This document shows positions 27,773-34,820 of a stretch of 64,000 bases of DNA, one piece after another. The stretch is taken from contig NZ_JAJOZB010000001.1 of the NCBI RefSeq assembly GCF_023701745.1, positions 1,550,001 to 1,614,000 of the forward strand, in the 5' to 3' direction. The DNA is from Streptomyces sp. RKAG293 (GTDB taxonomy: Bacteria > Actinomycetota > Actinomycetes > Streptomycetales > Streptomycetaceae). How positions within the stretch are numbered: position 1 is the stretch's first letter; each line of letters opens with the position of its first letter. Under the pieces are notes generated by a model. It did no database searches. It saw nothing but the letters and a program-made list of their open reading frames with translations, and had not been told where the DNA came from. The translations under genes were made by a program, and so were the position numbers.

Positions 27773-28216
27773 GACGTGTGCTCTCCCTGACTGACGTTGG
27801 CCATGTGTTTCGACGCCGTTCACGCGCCACGCCGGAATCCTTCGCGGCAACCCAATGAATATGGTGATTCTGAGCAATGTGGGCGCAGCGCCTGGGCTGA
27901 ATCATTACCGTCATGGCCGCACCTCACACTCACTCGATCGAGTGATGGCGCGGGGGAGGAAGATCAGCAATACTTCAACCGGCGAGTTCCCCTGCGATCA
28001 AGGGAGTTGGACCGAGGGCGGCGCCAGGCCGCCCACCGGCCCGGCGATACCAATTCCTCCGGGTGGAAGCGGCATATCACGCCGGATATCGCTCCTGTTT
28101 CAGGATTTCGCAACCACGTCGTACCACGTCACTCGTTCAGGGAACTGCCGCCGCATTTCGCGTGGGAACAAGTAATCCACGGACATTGAAGAACGCCACG
28201 GCAAAGGACTCCACCC
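27773..28216. promoter_or_regulatory. Divergent promoter region of 2-MIB and encapsulin genes
   Basis: A 444-bp stretch between divergently transcribed starts, noticeably less G+C-rich than its surroundings. It contains a 16-bp perfect palindrome at 27930-27945. No supported gene lies within it. It should hold promoters for both operons. Confidence 0.6.
27930..27945. promoter_or_regulatory. Palindromic operator candidate
   Basis: TCACTCGATCGAGTGA is a perfect 16-bp palindrome about 160 bp upstream of the 2-MIB synthase start and 270 bp upstream of the encapsulin start. Size and symmetry fit a dimeric repressor or activator site. The regulator is not known from this window. Confidence 0.5.
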
Positions 28217-29638
28217 ATGTCGATCGAAGCCCGTCCGGAATCCGCGCCCGCTCAAGGAAACAGCCCGTCCCATACGAGCCTTGATACGGCTGCTGCCCGG
28301 AATCTGGCGACCACCACCAAGTCCGCACCTCAGATGGCGGGAATCTCCTCCCGCTGGCTGCTGCGCATGCTGCCCTGGGTAGAAGTCTCGGCCGGCACCT
28401 ACCGGGTCAACCGCCGGCTGACCTACTCCGTGGGCGACGGCAAGGTGACCTTCGTCAAAACCGGGTCACACGTGCGGGTCGTCCCCGCCGAACTCGGCGA
28501 ACTCGCCCTGCTGCGCTCCTTCGAGGACACCGCGGTCCTCACCGCGCTCGCCGACCGCTTCACCCAGCGCGAGTTCGCCCCCGGCGAGCTCCTGGCCGAA
28601 GCCGGCCAGCCCGTCGACACCCTCTACCTCCTCGCCCACGGCAAGGTCGAAAAGCTCAGCGAGGGCGAATTCGGCGAGCAGAATCGTCTCGGCGTCCTCG
28701 CCGACGGCGCCCACTTCGGCGAACAGGGCCTGCTCGACCCGGAAACACCCTGGGACTTCACCGCCAAAGCCGCCACCACCACCACCGTGCTGGCCCTGTC
28801 CCGGCAGGACTTCCAGACCCTCGCCGACCAGTCCCCCGCCCTGCGCGCCCACATCGAGGCCTACCGCGCCATCCCCCGCCAACGGGTCAACAAGCGCGGC
28901 GAAGCCGCCATCGAACTCGCCTCCGGCCACAAGGGCGAAGCAGACCTGCCGTCCACGTTCGTCGACTACGAAGTCGCCCCCCGCGAATACGAACTGAGCG
29001 TCGCCCAGACCGTCCTGCGCGTCCACAGCCGCGTCGCTGACCTCTACAACGAACCGATGAACCAGATCGAGCAACAGCTCAAACTCACCATCGAAGCCCT
29101 GCGCGAACGCCAGGAACACGAACTCATCAACAACCGTGAGTTCGGACTGCTGCACGCCGCCGACTACGACCAGCGCATCCAGCCGCACGCCGGCCCCCCG
29201 CTCCCCGACGACCTCGACGAACTCATCAGCCGCCGCCGCGGCACCCGCTTCCTGCTCGCCCACCCCCGCACCATCGCCGCCATCGGCCGCGAATGGACCC
29301 GCAAAGGCCTCTATCCGGGCAACGTCGAAGTCGACGGCAGCAGCGTTCTCGCCTGGCGCGGCGTGCCCATCCTCAGTTGCGGAAAGATCCCGATCAGTGA
29401 GGCCCGCACCAGCTCGATCATCGCGGTGCGTACCGGCGAGGACAACCAGGGCGTCATCGGCCTGCGCCAGACCGGCATCCCCGACGAGTACGAGCCCGGA
29501 CTGAACGTGCGGTTCATGGGGCTGAGCGAGAAGGCCATCATCAGCTACCTCGTCAGCGCCTACTACTCCGCCGCCGTACTCGTCCCCGACGCCCTCGGCA
29601 TCCTGGAGAACGTCAACATCGCCAACTGGCGCGACTGA
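28217..29638 (+). CDS. Family 2B encapsulin shell protein with cNMP-binding domain
   Basis: A 473-residue HK97-fold shell protein of the EshA-like family. An N-terminal arm (~1-90) is followed by an inserted cyclic-nucleotide-binding domain (~100-215, with [20 protein letters not shown] and [10 protein letters not shown]), then the HK97 core ([11 protein letters not shown] onward; [37 protein letters not shown]). Published work shows that such shells enclose 2-methylisoborneol synthase. Cargo and shell genes are divergent neighbours here, the same pairing. AAAGGA lies 8 nt before the ATG. Many databases label it a Crp-type regulator, but it has no helix-turn-helix. Confidence 0.93.
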   Translation: MSIEARPESAPAQGNSPSHTSLDTAAARNLATTTKSAPQMAGISSRWLLRMLPWVEVSAGTYRVNRRLTYSVGDGKVTFVKTGSHVRVVPAELGELALLRSFEDTAVLTALADRFTQREFAPGELLAEAGQPVDTLYLLAHGKVEKLSEGEFGEQNRLGVLADGAHFGEQGLLDPETPWDFTAKAATTTTVLALSRQDFQTLADQSPALRAHIEAYRAIPRQRVNKRGEAAIELASGHKGEADLPSTFVDYEVAPREYELSVAQTVLRVHSRVADLYNEPMNQIEQQLKLTIEALRERQEHELINNREFGLLHAADYDQRIQPHAGPPLPDDLDELISRRRGTRFLLAHPRTIAAIGREWTRKGLYPGNVEVDGSSVLAWRGVPILSCGKIPISEARTSSIIAVRTGEDNQGVIGLRQTGIPDEYEPGLNVRFMGLSEKAIISYLVSAYYSAAVLVPDALGILENVNIANWRD

Positions 29639-29656
29639 GGACGGTCACGGCGGTCG

Positions 29657-29683
29657 CCGGGCCCGCCCGTCCCACGGGCCCGG
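29657..29683. terminator. Bidirectional terminator after encapsulin
   Basis: Nine-bp arms (CCGGGCCCG / CGGGCCCGG) with a 9-nt loop lie between the convergent encapsulin and NTF2-like genes. Confidence 0.6.
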
Positions 29684-29722
29684 TCACGCCTCGGGTACCG
29701 GGACCGTTGAACGGCAGGGGCG

Positions 29723-30160
29723 TCAGGGCGTGGGGGCGCCGCCCCCGGGGGCCAGGCCGTCGGCGACCAGGCCGGCGAGCACCGCCTGGCCCAGGGCCTG
29801 TACGGCGGACTGCGGACGGACCATCACCGTGAACTCCTTGACCCGGCCCGCCTCGTCGAACTGGAGCATGTCGATGCCGTGGATCTCCTTGCCGTCCACG
29901 GTGGCCCGGAAGAGCAGGATCTCCGACGGGGCCTCCGAGCCGTCGGTGCTGGTCTCGGCCGTACCGTCGAACCGTCCGACGTAGCGGAAGTCCTCGAAGG
30001 TGCGCAGCAGCACGCCGAAGAGCCCCAGCACCATGGCCTTGCCCTCGAAGGGCGTGAACTTCACCGGGCTGTAGAAGCGGATGTCGTCGGTGAACAGGTC
30101 GTCCAGTGCGGCGAGATCGCGCTTCTCCACGGCGGTACGGAAGCGTTCAGCGGTCTCCAT
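29723..30160 (-). CDS. NTF2/SnoaL-like protein
   Basis: A 145-residue single-domain cone-fold protein (AVEKRDLAALDDLFTDDIRFYSPV start; IHGIDMLQFDEAGRVKEFTVMVRP end). Families with this fold bind hydrophobic small molecules and include isomerases, epoxide hydrolases and binding proteins; no catalytic diad can be singled out. GGAGGGG precedes the ATG. It is divergent from a PadR regulator, and a near-palindromic operator lies between them, so it is probably the repressor's target. Confidence 0.82.
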   Translation of the reverse strand: METAERFRTAVEKRDLAALDDLFTDDIRFYSPVKFTPFEGKAMVLGLFGVLLRTFEDFRYVGRFDGTAETSTDGSEAPSEILLFRATVDGKEIHGIDMLQFDEAGRVKEFTVMVRPQSAVQALGQAVLAGLVADGLAPGGGAPTP

Positions 30161-30176
30161 GACCCCTCCTGATACT

Positions 30177-30202
30177 CAAGAATATGACTAATCATGTTCT
30201 TG
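30177..30202. promoter_or_regulatory. PadR operator candidate
   Basis: Two 11-bp arms, CAAGAATATGA and TCATGTTCTTG, are inverted repeats with one mismatch and a 4-nt spacer. The site is AT-rich in a G+C-rich genome and lies between the divergent NTF2-like and PadR genes, 17 and 45 bp from their starts. This is the layout expected of an autoregulatory PadR site. Confidence 0.8.
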
Positions 30203-30246
30203 GGTAGGATGCGCTGCAGGACGGGGAAAGGGAAGGGGTCGCTTCG

Positions 30247-30816
30247 ATGGCATTGCGACATGCCGTGCTGGCGGCGCTGCTGGACGGCGAGTACAGCGGG
30301 TACCAGCTGGCGAAGGCGTTCGACATCGGCGTCGGGAACTTCTGGCACGCCCTGCCCCAGCAGCTGTACGCCGAGCTGGCGAAACTGGAGAAGGAAGGGC
30401 TGGTCGCGGGCCGGCAGGTGGTCCAGGAGTCCCGGCCCAACAAGCGCATGTTCCACGTCACCGACGAAGGACTCGCCGAACTGGAGGCCTTCGCCGCGGC
30501 CTCGTCCAAGCCTTCTGTCATCCGCGACGACCTCCTCGTGAAGGTCCAGGCCGTCGACCGCGTCGGCACCGCGCCCGTGCTCGAACAGCTCCAGGAACGC
30601 GCCGCCGCGGCCGAGGCCAAGATCGAGCTGCTCGGCAAACTGCTGCGCCAGCTGCGCGGCGACGCCGACGAGGAGGAGTTCCTGCGCCACGGCGAGCGGA
30701 TCGGGCCCTATCTGACCTGCCTGCGCGGCCTGGCCTTCGAGCAGGACCACCGGGACTGGTGCCTTCGCATCGCCGCCGTGCTGCGGGAAAGGCGGTCGAC
30801 CCATGCCGAACGGTGA
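30247..30816 (+). CDS. PadR-family transcriptional regulator
   Basis: A 189-residue PadR protein with an N-terminal winged helix (LRHAVLAALLDGEYSGYQLAKAF, then LYAELAKLEKEGLV) and the C-terminal Vir_act_alpha_C-like coiled-coil dimerisation region from about residue 90 (EQLQERAAAAEAKIELLGKLLRQL). PadR proteins usually repress a neighbouring gene until a small-molecule inducer binds. The GGGAAGGGG ribosome binding site lies 8 nt upstream. The start of a truncated SGNH hydrolase gene overlaps its end. Confidence 0.92.
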   Translation: MALRHAVLAALLDGEYSGYQLAKAFDIGVGNFWHALPQQLYAELAKLEKEGLVAGRQVVQESRPNKRMFHVTDEGLAELEAFAAASSKPSVIRDDLLVKVQAVDRVGTAPVLEQLQERAAAAEAKIELLGKLLRQLRGDADEEEFLRHGERIGPYLTCLRGLAFEQDHRDWCLRIAAVLRERRSTHAER

Positions 30817-30964
30817 CTACCTGCGCTGCGTCGCCCTGGGCGACAGCCGGACCGAAGGCGACACCGGCCGACGCGAAGCGCCCTCGGACCCGGCCTGGTC
30901 CTCTGGGTTGCGGACCTGCGGGGAAGCGGTCCATTGTGGAAATGCGTGGGGTGTGCTTCTTTGA
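30803..30964 (+). pseudogene. Truncated SGNH/GDSL hydrolase remnant
   Basis: A 53-codon frame overlapping the PadR stop. Its first 20 residues (GDYLRCVALGDSRTEGD) match the N-terminal block I of SGNH hydrolases, which reads ALGDSxTEG in the PadR-linked Streptomyces family. The rest of the ~250-residue enzyme, including the later Gly, Asn and Asp/His blocks, is absent; the frame stops 16 bp before the permease gene. It is a clear deletion remnant. Confidence 0.75.
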
Positions 30965-30979
30965 CCTGAGGCGGCCGTT

Positions 30980-32569
30980 ATGGGTGTGCCTGTTGTCCCT
31001 CCCCCTCCCGCGGCCCGGCCTCCGTCGGGACCTGGATCGACGGAGAAGGGGCTCAAGGACGGCGCGCTGGGGTTGTTCTCCAGCATGGTGATCGGCCTGG
31101 CCTCGACCGCGCCCGCGTACAGTCTCGCGGCGACCCTCGGAGTCATCGTCGCGGTCGTCGGGTTCCAGTCACCGATCGTGATCATCCTGTCCTTCATCCC
31201 GATGTTCCTGATCGCCTACGCGTACAAGCAGCTCAACGAGGCGGACCCGGACTGCGGCACCACCTTCACCTGGGCTTCGAGGGCGTTCGGCCCACGGACC
31301 GGGTGGATGGGCGGCTGGGGCATCATCGCCGCCGACATCATCGTCATGGCGAACCTGGCCCAGATCGCCGGGGCGTACGGCTTCCAGCTCATCGGCGCCG
31401 ACGGGCTGGCCGAGAACACCACGTGGGTCACCGTGGTCGGCGTGGTGTGGATCGCCGTGATGACGCTCATCTGCTACATCGGCATCGAGCTCTCGGCCAA
31501 CCTGCAGAAGGTGCTGCTCACCATCGAGATCGTGGTGCTCTTCCTGCTGGCCGTCACCGCGCTGGTCAAGGTGTACGCGGGTACGGCACCGAGCGTGTCG
31601 ACGGAGGTCTCCTGGTCGTGGTTCAACCCCGCCAAGATCGACTCGCTGGACGCCCTCACCAAGGGCATCCTCGCCGGCATCTTCATCTACTGGGGCTGGG
31701 ACACGGCCGTGTCGGTCAACGAGGAGACCAAGGACCGCGGCCGCACACCGGGCCGGGCCGCGGTCATGTCCACCGTCATTTTGCTGCTCGTCTACGTCGT
31801 GGTCACCGTGTCCGCGCAGGCCTTCGCCGGGGTCGGGGACAAGGGCATCGGGCTCGCCAACCCGGACAACTCCGGGGACGTGCTGTCCAGCCTCGGCAGC
31901 GAGGTCTTCGGTTCCGGGAGCTGGGGCGGGTTCGCCACCAAGCTCCTGATCTTCATGGTGCTCACCTCGGCCGCGGCCTCCACCCAGACCACCATCCTGC
32001 CGACGGCGCGCACCACGCTCTCGATGGCCGCGTTCAAGGCGATCCCGGACCGGTTCGCCCGGATGCACCCCCGGTTCCTCACCCCGACCTGGTCGACCGT
32101 CGGCATGGGACTGGCCTCCATCGCCTTCTACGTCATGCTGACCCGCGTCAGTGAGAACGTGCTGGCCGACTCCATCGGTTCGGTGGGTCTGATGATCGCC
32201 TTCTACTACGGGCTCACCGGGTTCGCCTGTGTCTGGTACTACCGCAAGGTGCTCACCCGGAGCCCCCGCGATCTGTGGGGCAAGGGGATCATGCCGGGGG
32301 TCGGCGGCGCCCTGCTGCTGTACTTCTTCATCAACGCCTGCGTGGTGTACTCCGCCTCGGACTACGGCAGCACCTCGTGGACCCTGCCGTTCCCGCCGCA
32401 CTGGCAGTTCGGCGGCGTCTTCGTCACCGGTATCGGCGCGCTGGTGCTCGGCGGCATCCTGATGCTCGTCTACCGGGTGATCCGCCCCGCGTTCTTCCGC
32501 CAGGAGACGATCGCCGTCTCCGCCCATCAACCCGGCGACGGTCCGCTCCCGGAGCGGGAACCGCGGTAG
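30980..32569 (+). CDS. APC-family amino acid/amine permease
   Basis: A 529-residue transporter with about 12-14 helices. The first helix region reads SSMVIGLASTAPAYSLAAT, an APC-type substrate-binding break, and GTTFTWASRAFGPRTGWMGGWG matches the GABA/amino-acid permease-like subgroup. The N-terminus is Pro-rich and cytosolic. It is preceded by GAGGCGG and begins just after the truncated hydrolase, so it may read from the PadR promoter. The substrate is unknown. Confidence 0.87.
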   Translation: MGVPVVPPPPAARPPSGPGSTEKGLKDGALGLFSSMVIGLASTAPAYSLAATLGVIVAVVGFQSPIVIILSFIPMFLIAYAYKQLNEADPDCGTTFTWASRAFGPRTGWMGGWGIIAADIIVMANLAQIAGAYGFQLIGADGLAENTTWVTVVGVVWIAVMTLICYIGIELSANLQKVLLTIEIVVLFLLAVTALVKVYAGTAPSVSTEVSWSWFNPAKIDSLDALTKGILAGIFIYWGWDTAVSVNEETKDRGRTPGRAAVMSTVILLLVYVVVTVSAQAFAGVGDKGIGLANPDNSGDVLSSLGSEVFGSGSWGGFATKLLIFMVLTSAAASTQTTILPTARTTLSMAAFKAIPDRFARMHPRFLTPTWSTVGMGLASIAFYVMLTRVSENVLADSIGSVGLMIAFYYGLTGFACVWYYRKVLTRSPRDLWGKGIMPGVGGALLLYFFINACVVYSASDYGSTSWTLPFPPHWQFGGVFVTGIGALVLGGILMLVYRVIRPAFFRQETIAVSAHQPGDGPLPEREPR

Positions 32570-32592
32570 GGATTCCGCCGGTCGGCCTCGGC

Positions 32593-32614
32593 CGGCCGGT
32601 CCCCGGTCCGGCCG
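32593..32614 (+). terminator. Terminator after APC permease
   Basis: Seven-bp arms (CGGCCGG / CCGGCCG) with an 8-nt loop, 24 bp beyond the permease stop. It is a modest hairpin in a G+C-rich setting. Confidence 0.45.
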
Positions 32615-33194
32615 TCCAGGAGCCGTGGCCGGGCCTTGTGGAGCACGGTTCATCCCGTGGTCCACCTGCCGCCACACACCGTACGAACGGAATTGGCGGG
32701 AACTCGCCCAACCGTTCGCGGGGGCCTTCGCGCGGCTTTCCGGCACTTTACCTGCGTAAAATTGGCCGCCCTTGAACCGTCCACGGGCGCAGGCTAGTGT
32801 TGCCCTCAAGTACCACTTGAACAGAGCTCGCCTCACGACATGACTCGCGCGAAGTACCTGAGCAGTAGGCGTAAGGAAAACGTTAATTCGTTCTCCTGTC
32901 CGCCCCACCGCCAACCCGCCGAAGCTGTTCACGGGAGGAGCAAGCCTGAGAGATGAGCGGAATTCAATAGTCCGCATAAAGTCCTCCAGCGCCGCCGGTC
33001 ACTCCTCCCGACCTTCACAGACCCTGCACAGGCCCTGCACGGCCCCTGGGGCGCGGGCGGCCCTCCCGGAGAGGGACTCCCCCGGGGACGCGGCGCTCAC
33101 ATGGGGCCGCCTGGCGATGACAGAAGTGCCGGCCCGCCGTCCTTTCCCCTTGCCTTCATCAGTTGCATCAGCACGTATTGACACGCCATCCCAT
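32615..33194. other. Long non-coding stretch before the Hpg cluster
   Basis: About 580 bp with no supported gene. It includes a relatively AT-rich part around 32740-32900, which may hold the promoter of the rightward half-cluster. I cannot place -35/-10 elements reliably. It marks the likely left boundary of the cluster. Confidence 0.5.
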
Positions 33195-33230
33195 ACCGGC
33201 CTACCTGCCGGTTTATCGACCGGTTTACAC
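33195..33230 (+). promoter_or_regulatory. Three tandem 12-bp repeats before the UbiD-like gene
   Basis: Three adjacent 12-mers start at 33195, 33207 and 33219: ACCGGCCTACCT, GCCGGTTTATCG and ACCGGTTTACAC, fitting RCCGGYYTAY. The first two also form an inverted repeat (ACCGGC / GCCGGT). The array ends just before the GAGGTG ribosome binding site. It could be the operator of a cluster-specific regulator. Confidence 0.5.
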
Positions 33231-33246
33231 GAGGTGCCAGCTCCGA

Positions 33247-34731
33247 ATGAAGAAGCACTTGACCAGCCTTCGGGCATATCTTGAGGAACTGCGGGAAATA
33301 GGCGATTTACGCGAGATCGACGACGAGGTGAGTACCGAACTCGAGGCCGGCGCGGTGATCCGCTACGCCGTGGAGAACCAACTGCCCGCGCCCCTGTTCA
33401 ACCGGCTCGCCGGGCACCGGCCCGGCTATCGGATCCTCGGAGCACCCGGGGCCCTGAGCTCACTGCCCGAGGCGCGCTGGGCCCGGGTCGCGCTGTCCCT
33501 GGGGCTGGAGCCCGGGACCCATCCGCTGGCCATCGTGGACGAGCTCGCGGTCGCGCTCGACGCGGAACCCATCCCGCCGGTGGAGATCACCGACGCGCCC
33601 TGCCAGCAGAACGTGCTGCTCGGCGACGAGGCCACGCTGGACGCGTTCCCGGTGCCGCTGGTGCACGTGGGCGACGCCGGGCGCTACCTCAACACCTGGG
33701 GCGTCATCATCGTGCGCAGCCCGGACGGCTCGTGGACCAACTGGGCCATCACGCGGGTGATGGCGGCCGACAGCCGGACGCTGGTCGTCATGATCAACCC
33801 ACCGCAGGACATCGGGAAGATCTACGCGATGTGGAAGGAGCGCGGCGAACCCATGCCCGCCGCGCTGGTCCAGGGCAGCGAGCCGGCGATCCCGTTCGCG
33901 GGCGGGATGGCGCTGCCCTCCGGCCGTGACGAGTCCGGTTACCTGGGCGGCTACTTCGGCGAACCGCTGGAGGTGACGCGCTGCCGCACCGTCGATCTGC
34001 AGGTGCCGGCCTCCGCGGAGATCGTCGTCGAGGGCCATGTCTCGCTCGACGAGACCCTGCCGGAGGGGCCGATGGGCGAGTTCTTCGGCTACATCTCCGG
34101 GCAGCCCCGGCAGCGGCCCGTCTTCCACATCTCCGCGATCACCCACCGGGACGACCCGATCCTGCCGGTGGTCTCGGCGGGCAAGCCGGTCGAGGAGGTC
34201 CACACCGTGGTGGGCCCCACGCACGCCGCCGAGGTGCTGCGCAATCTGCGCGGTGCCGGGCTGCCGGTGACCGCCGCGTGGCTGATCCCCGAAGGCTCCT
34301 GCACGCTGGCCGCGATCACCGTGCCGCGCGAGTGGCGGCAGTGGGGCGGCGGCATCCACACCACGACCCGCATGCTGACCCGGGCCATCGCGAATGTGGT
34401 GCTGCGGCCCAAGGTGGGTTTCTGGATCACCCGGATCCTGGTGCTCGACGACGACCTCGACCCCACCGATCTGCGCGATCTGGCCTGGGGGTTCGCCACC
34501 CGCTGCCATCCGGTGCAGGGGCAGGTCCTCATCGAGGACCAGCTGTTCACACCGCTGCACATCATCTACTCCGCTGCCGAGATGCAGACCCTGAGCGGCC
34601 CGAAGATGGCGTACGACTGCCTGCTCTCCCCGGACGCCGACAAGCGGCCCGTGAGCACCGCCTTCGAGCAGAACTTCCCCGAGCACATCAAGCGGCGGGC
34701 GCGCGCGCTGTGGGACCGGCCGGGCAGCTGA
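33247..34731 (+). CDS. UbiD-family (prenyl-FMN) decarboxylase
   Basis: A 494-residue UbiD-type enzyme, expected to decarboxylate (or carboxylate) aromatic or unsaturated acids using prenylated FMN. The conserved Arg is in NWAITRVM and the ExxxxE pair is in PEGPMGEFFGY, giving the E-R-E catalytic set. No UbiX-type prenyltransferase is in the window, so the cofactor must come from elsewhere. GAGGTG precedes the ATG. It is first in a rightward run with the MenD-like enzyme, an MFS pump and an O-methyltransferase. Its substrate in this pathway is unknown. Confidence 0.9.
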   Translation: MKKHLTSLRAYLEELREIGDLREIDDEVSTELEAGAVIRYAVENQLPAPLFNRLAGHRPGYRILGAPGALSSLPEARWARVALSLGLEPGTHPLAIVDELAVALDAEPIPPVEITDAPCQQNVLLGDEATLDAFPVPLVHVGDAGRYLNTWGVIIVRSPDGSWTNWAITRVMAADSRTLVVMINPPQDIGKIYAMWKERGEPMPAALVQGSEPAIPFAGGMALPSGRDESGYLGGYFGEPLEVTRCRTVDLQVPASAEIVVEGHVSLDETLPEGPMGEFFGYISGQPRQRPVFHISAITHRDDPILPVVSAGKPVEEVHTVVGPTHAAEVLRNLRGAGLPVTAAWLIPEGSCTLAAITVPREWRQWGGGIHTTTRMLTRAIANVVLRPKVGFWITRILVLDDDLDPTDLRDLAWGFATRCHPVQGQVLIEDQLFTPLHIIYSAAEMQTLSGPKMAYDCLLSPDADKRPVSTAFEQNFPEHIKRRARALWDRPGS

Positions 34732-34820
34732 CCCGCCCCGCACCGGAAGCCGGCCAACCGGCCGACCGCTCCCCCGCACCGCCCCTCGCCGTATCGATCC
34801 GATCTGGAGACCGGGACACC

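Noticed and set aside
28217-29638. Crp/Fnr-type transcription factor
   Set aside because: It has a cyclic-nucleotide-binding domain but no helix-turn-helix; the rest matches the HK97-fold family 2B encapsulin, and the 2-MIB synthase neighbour fits.
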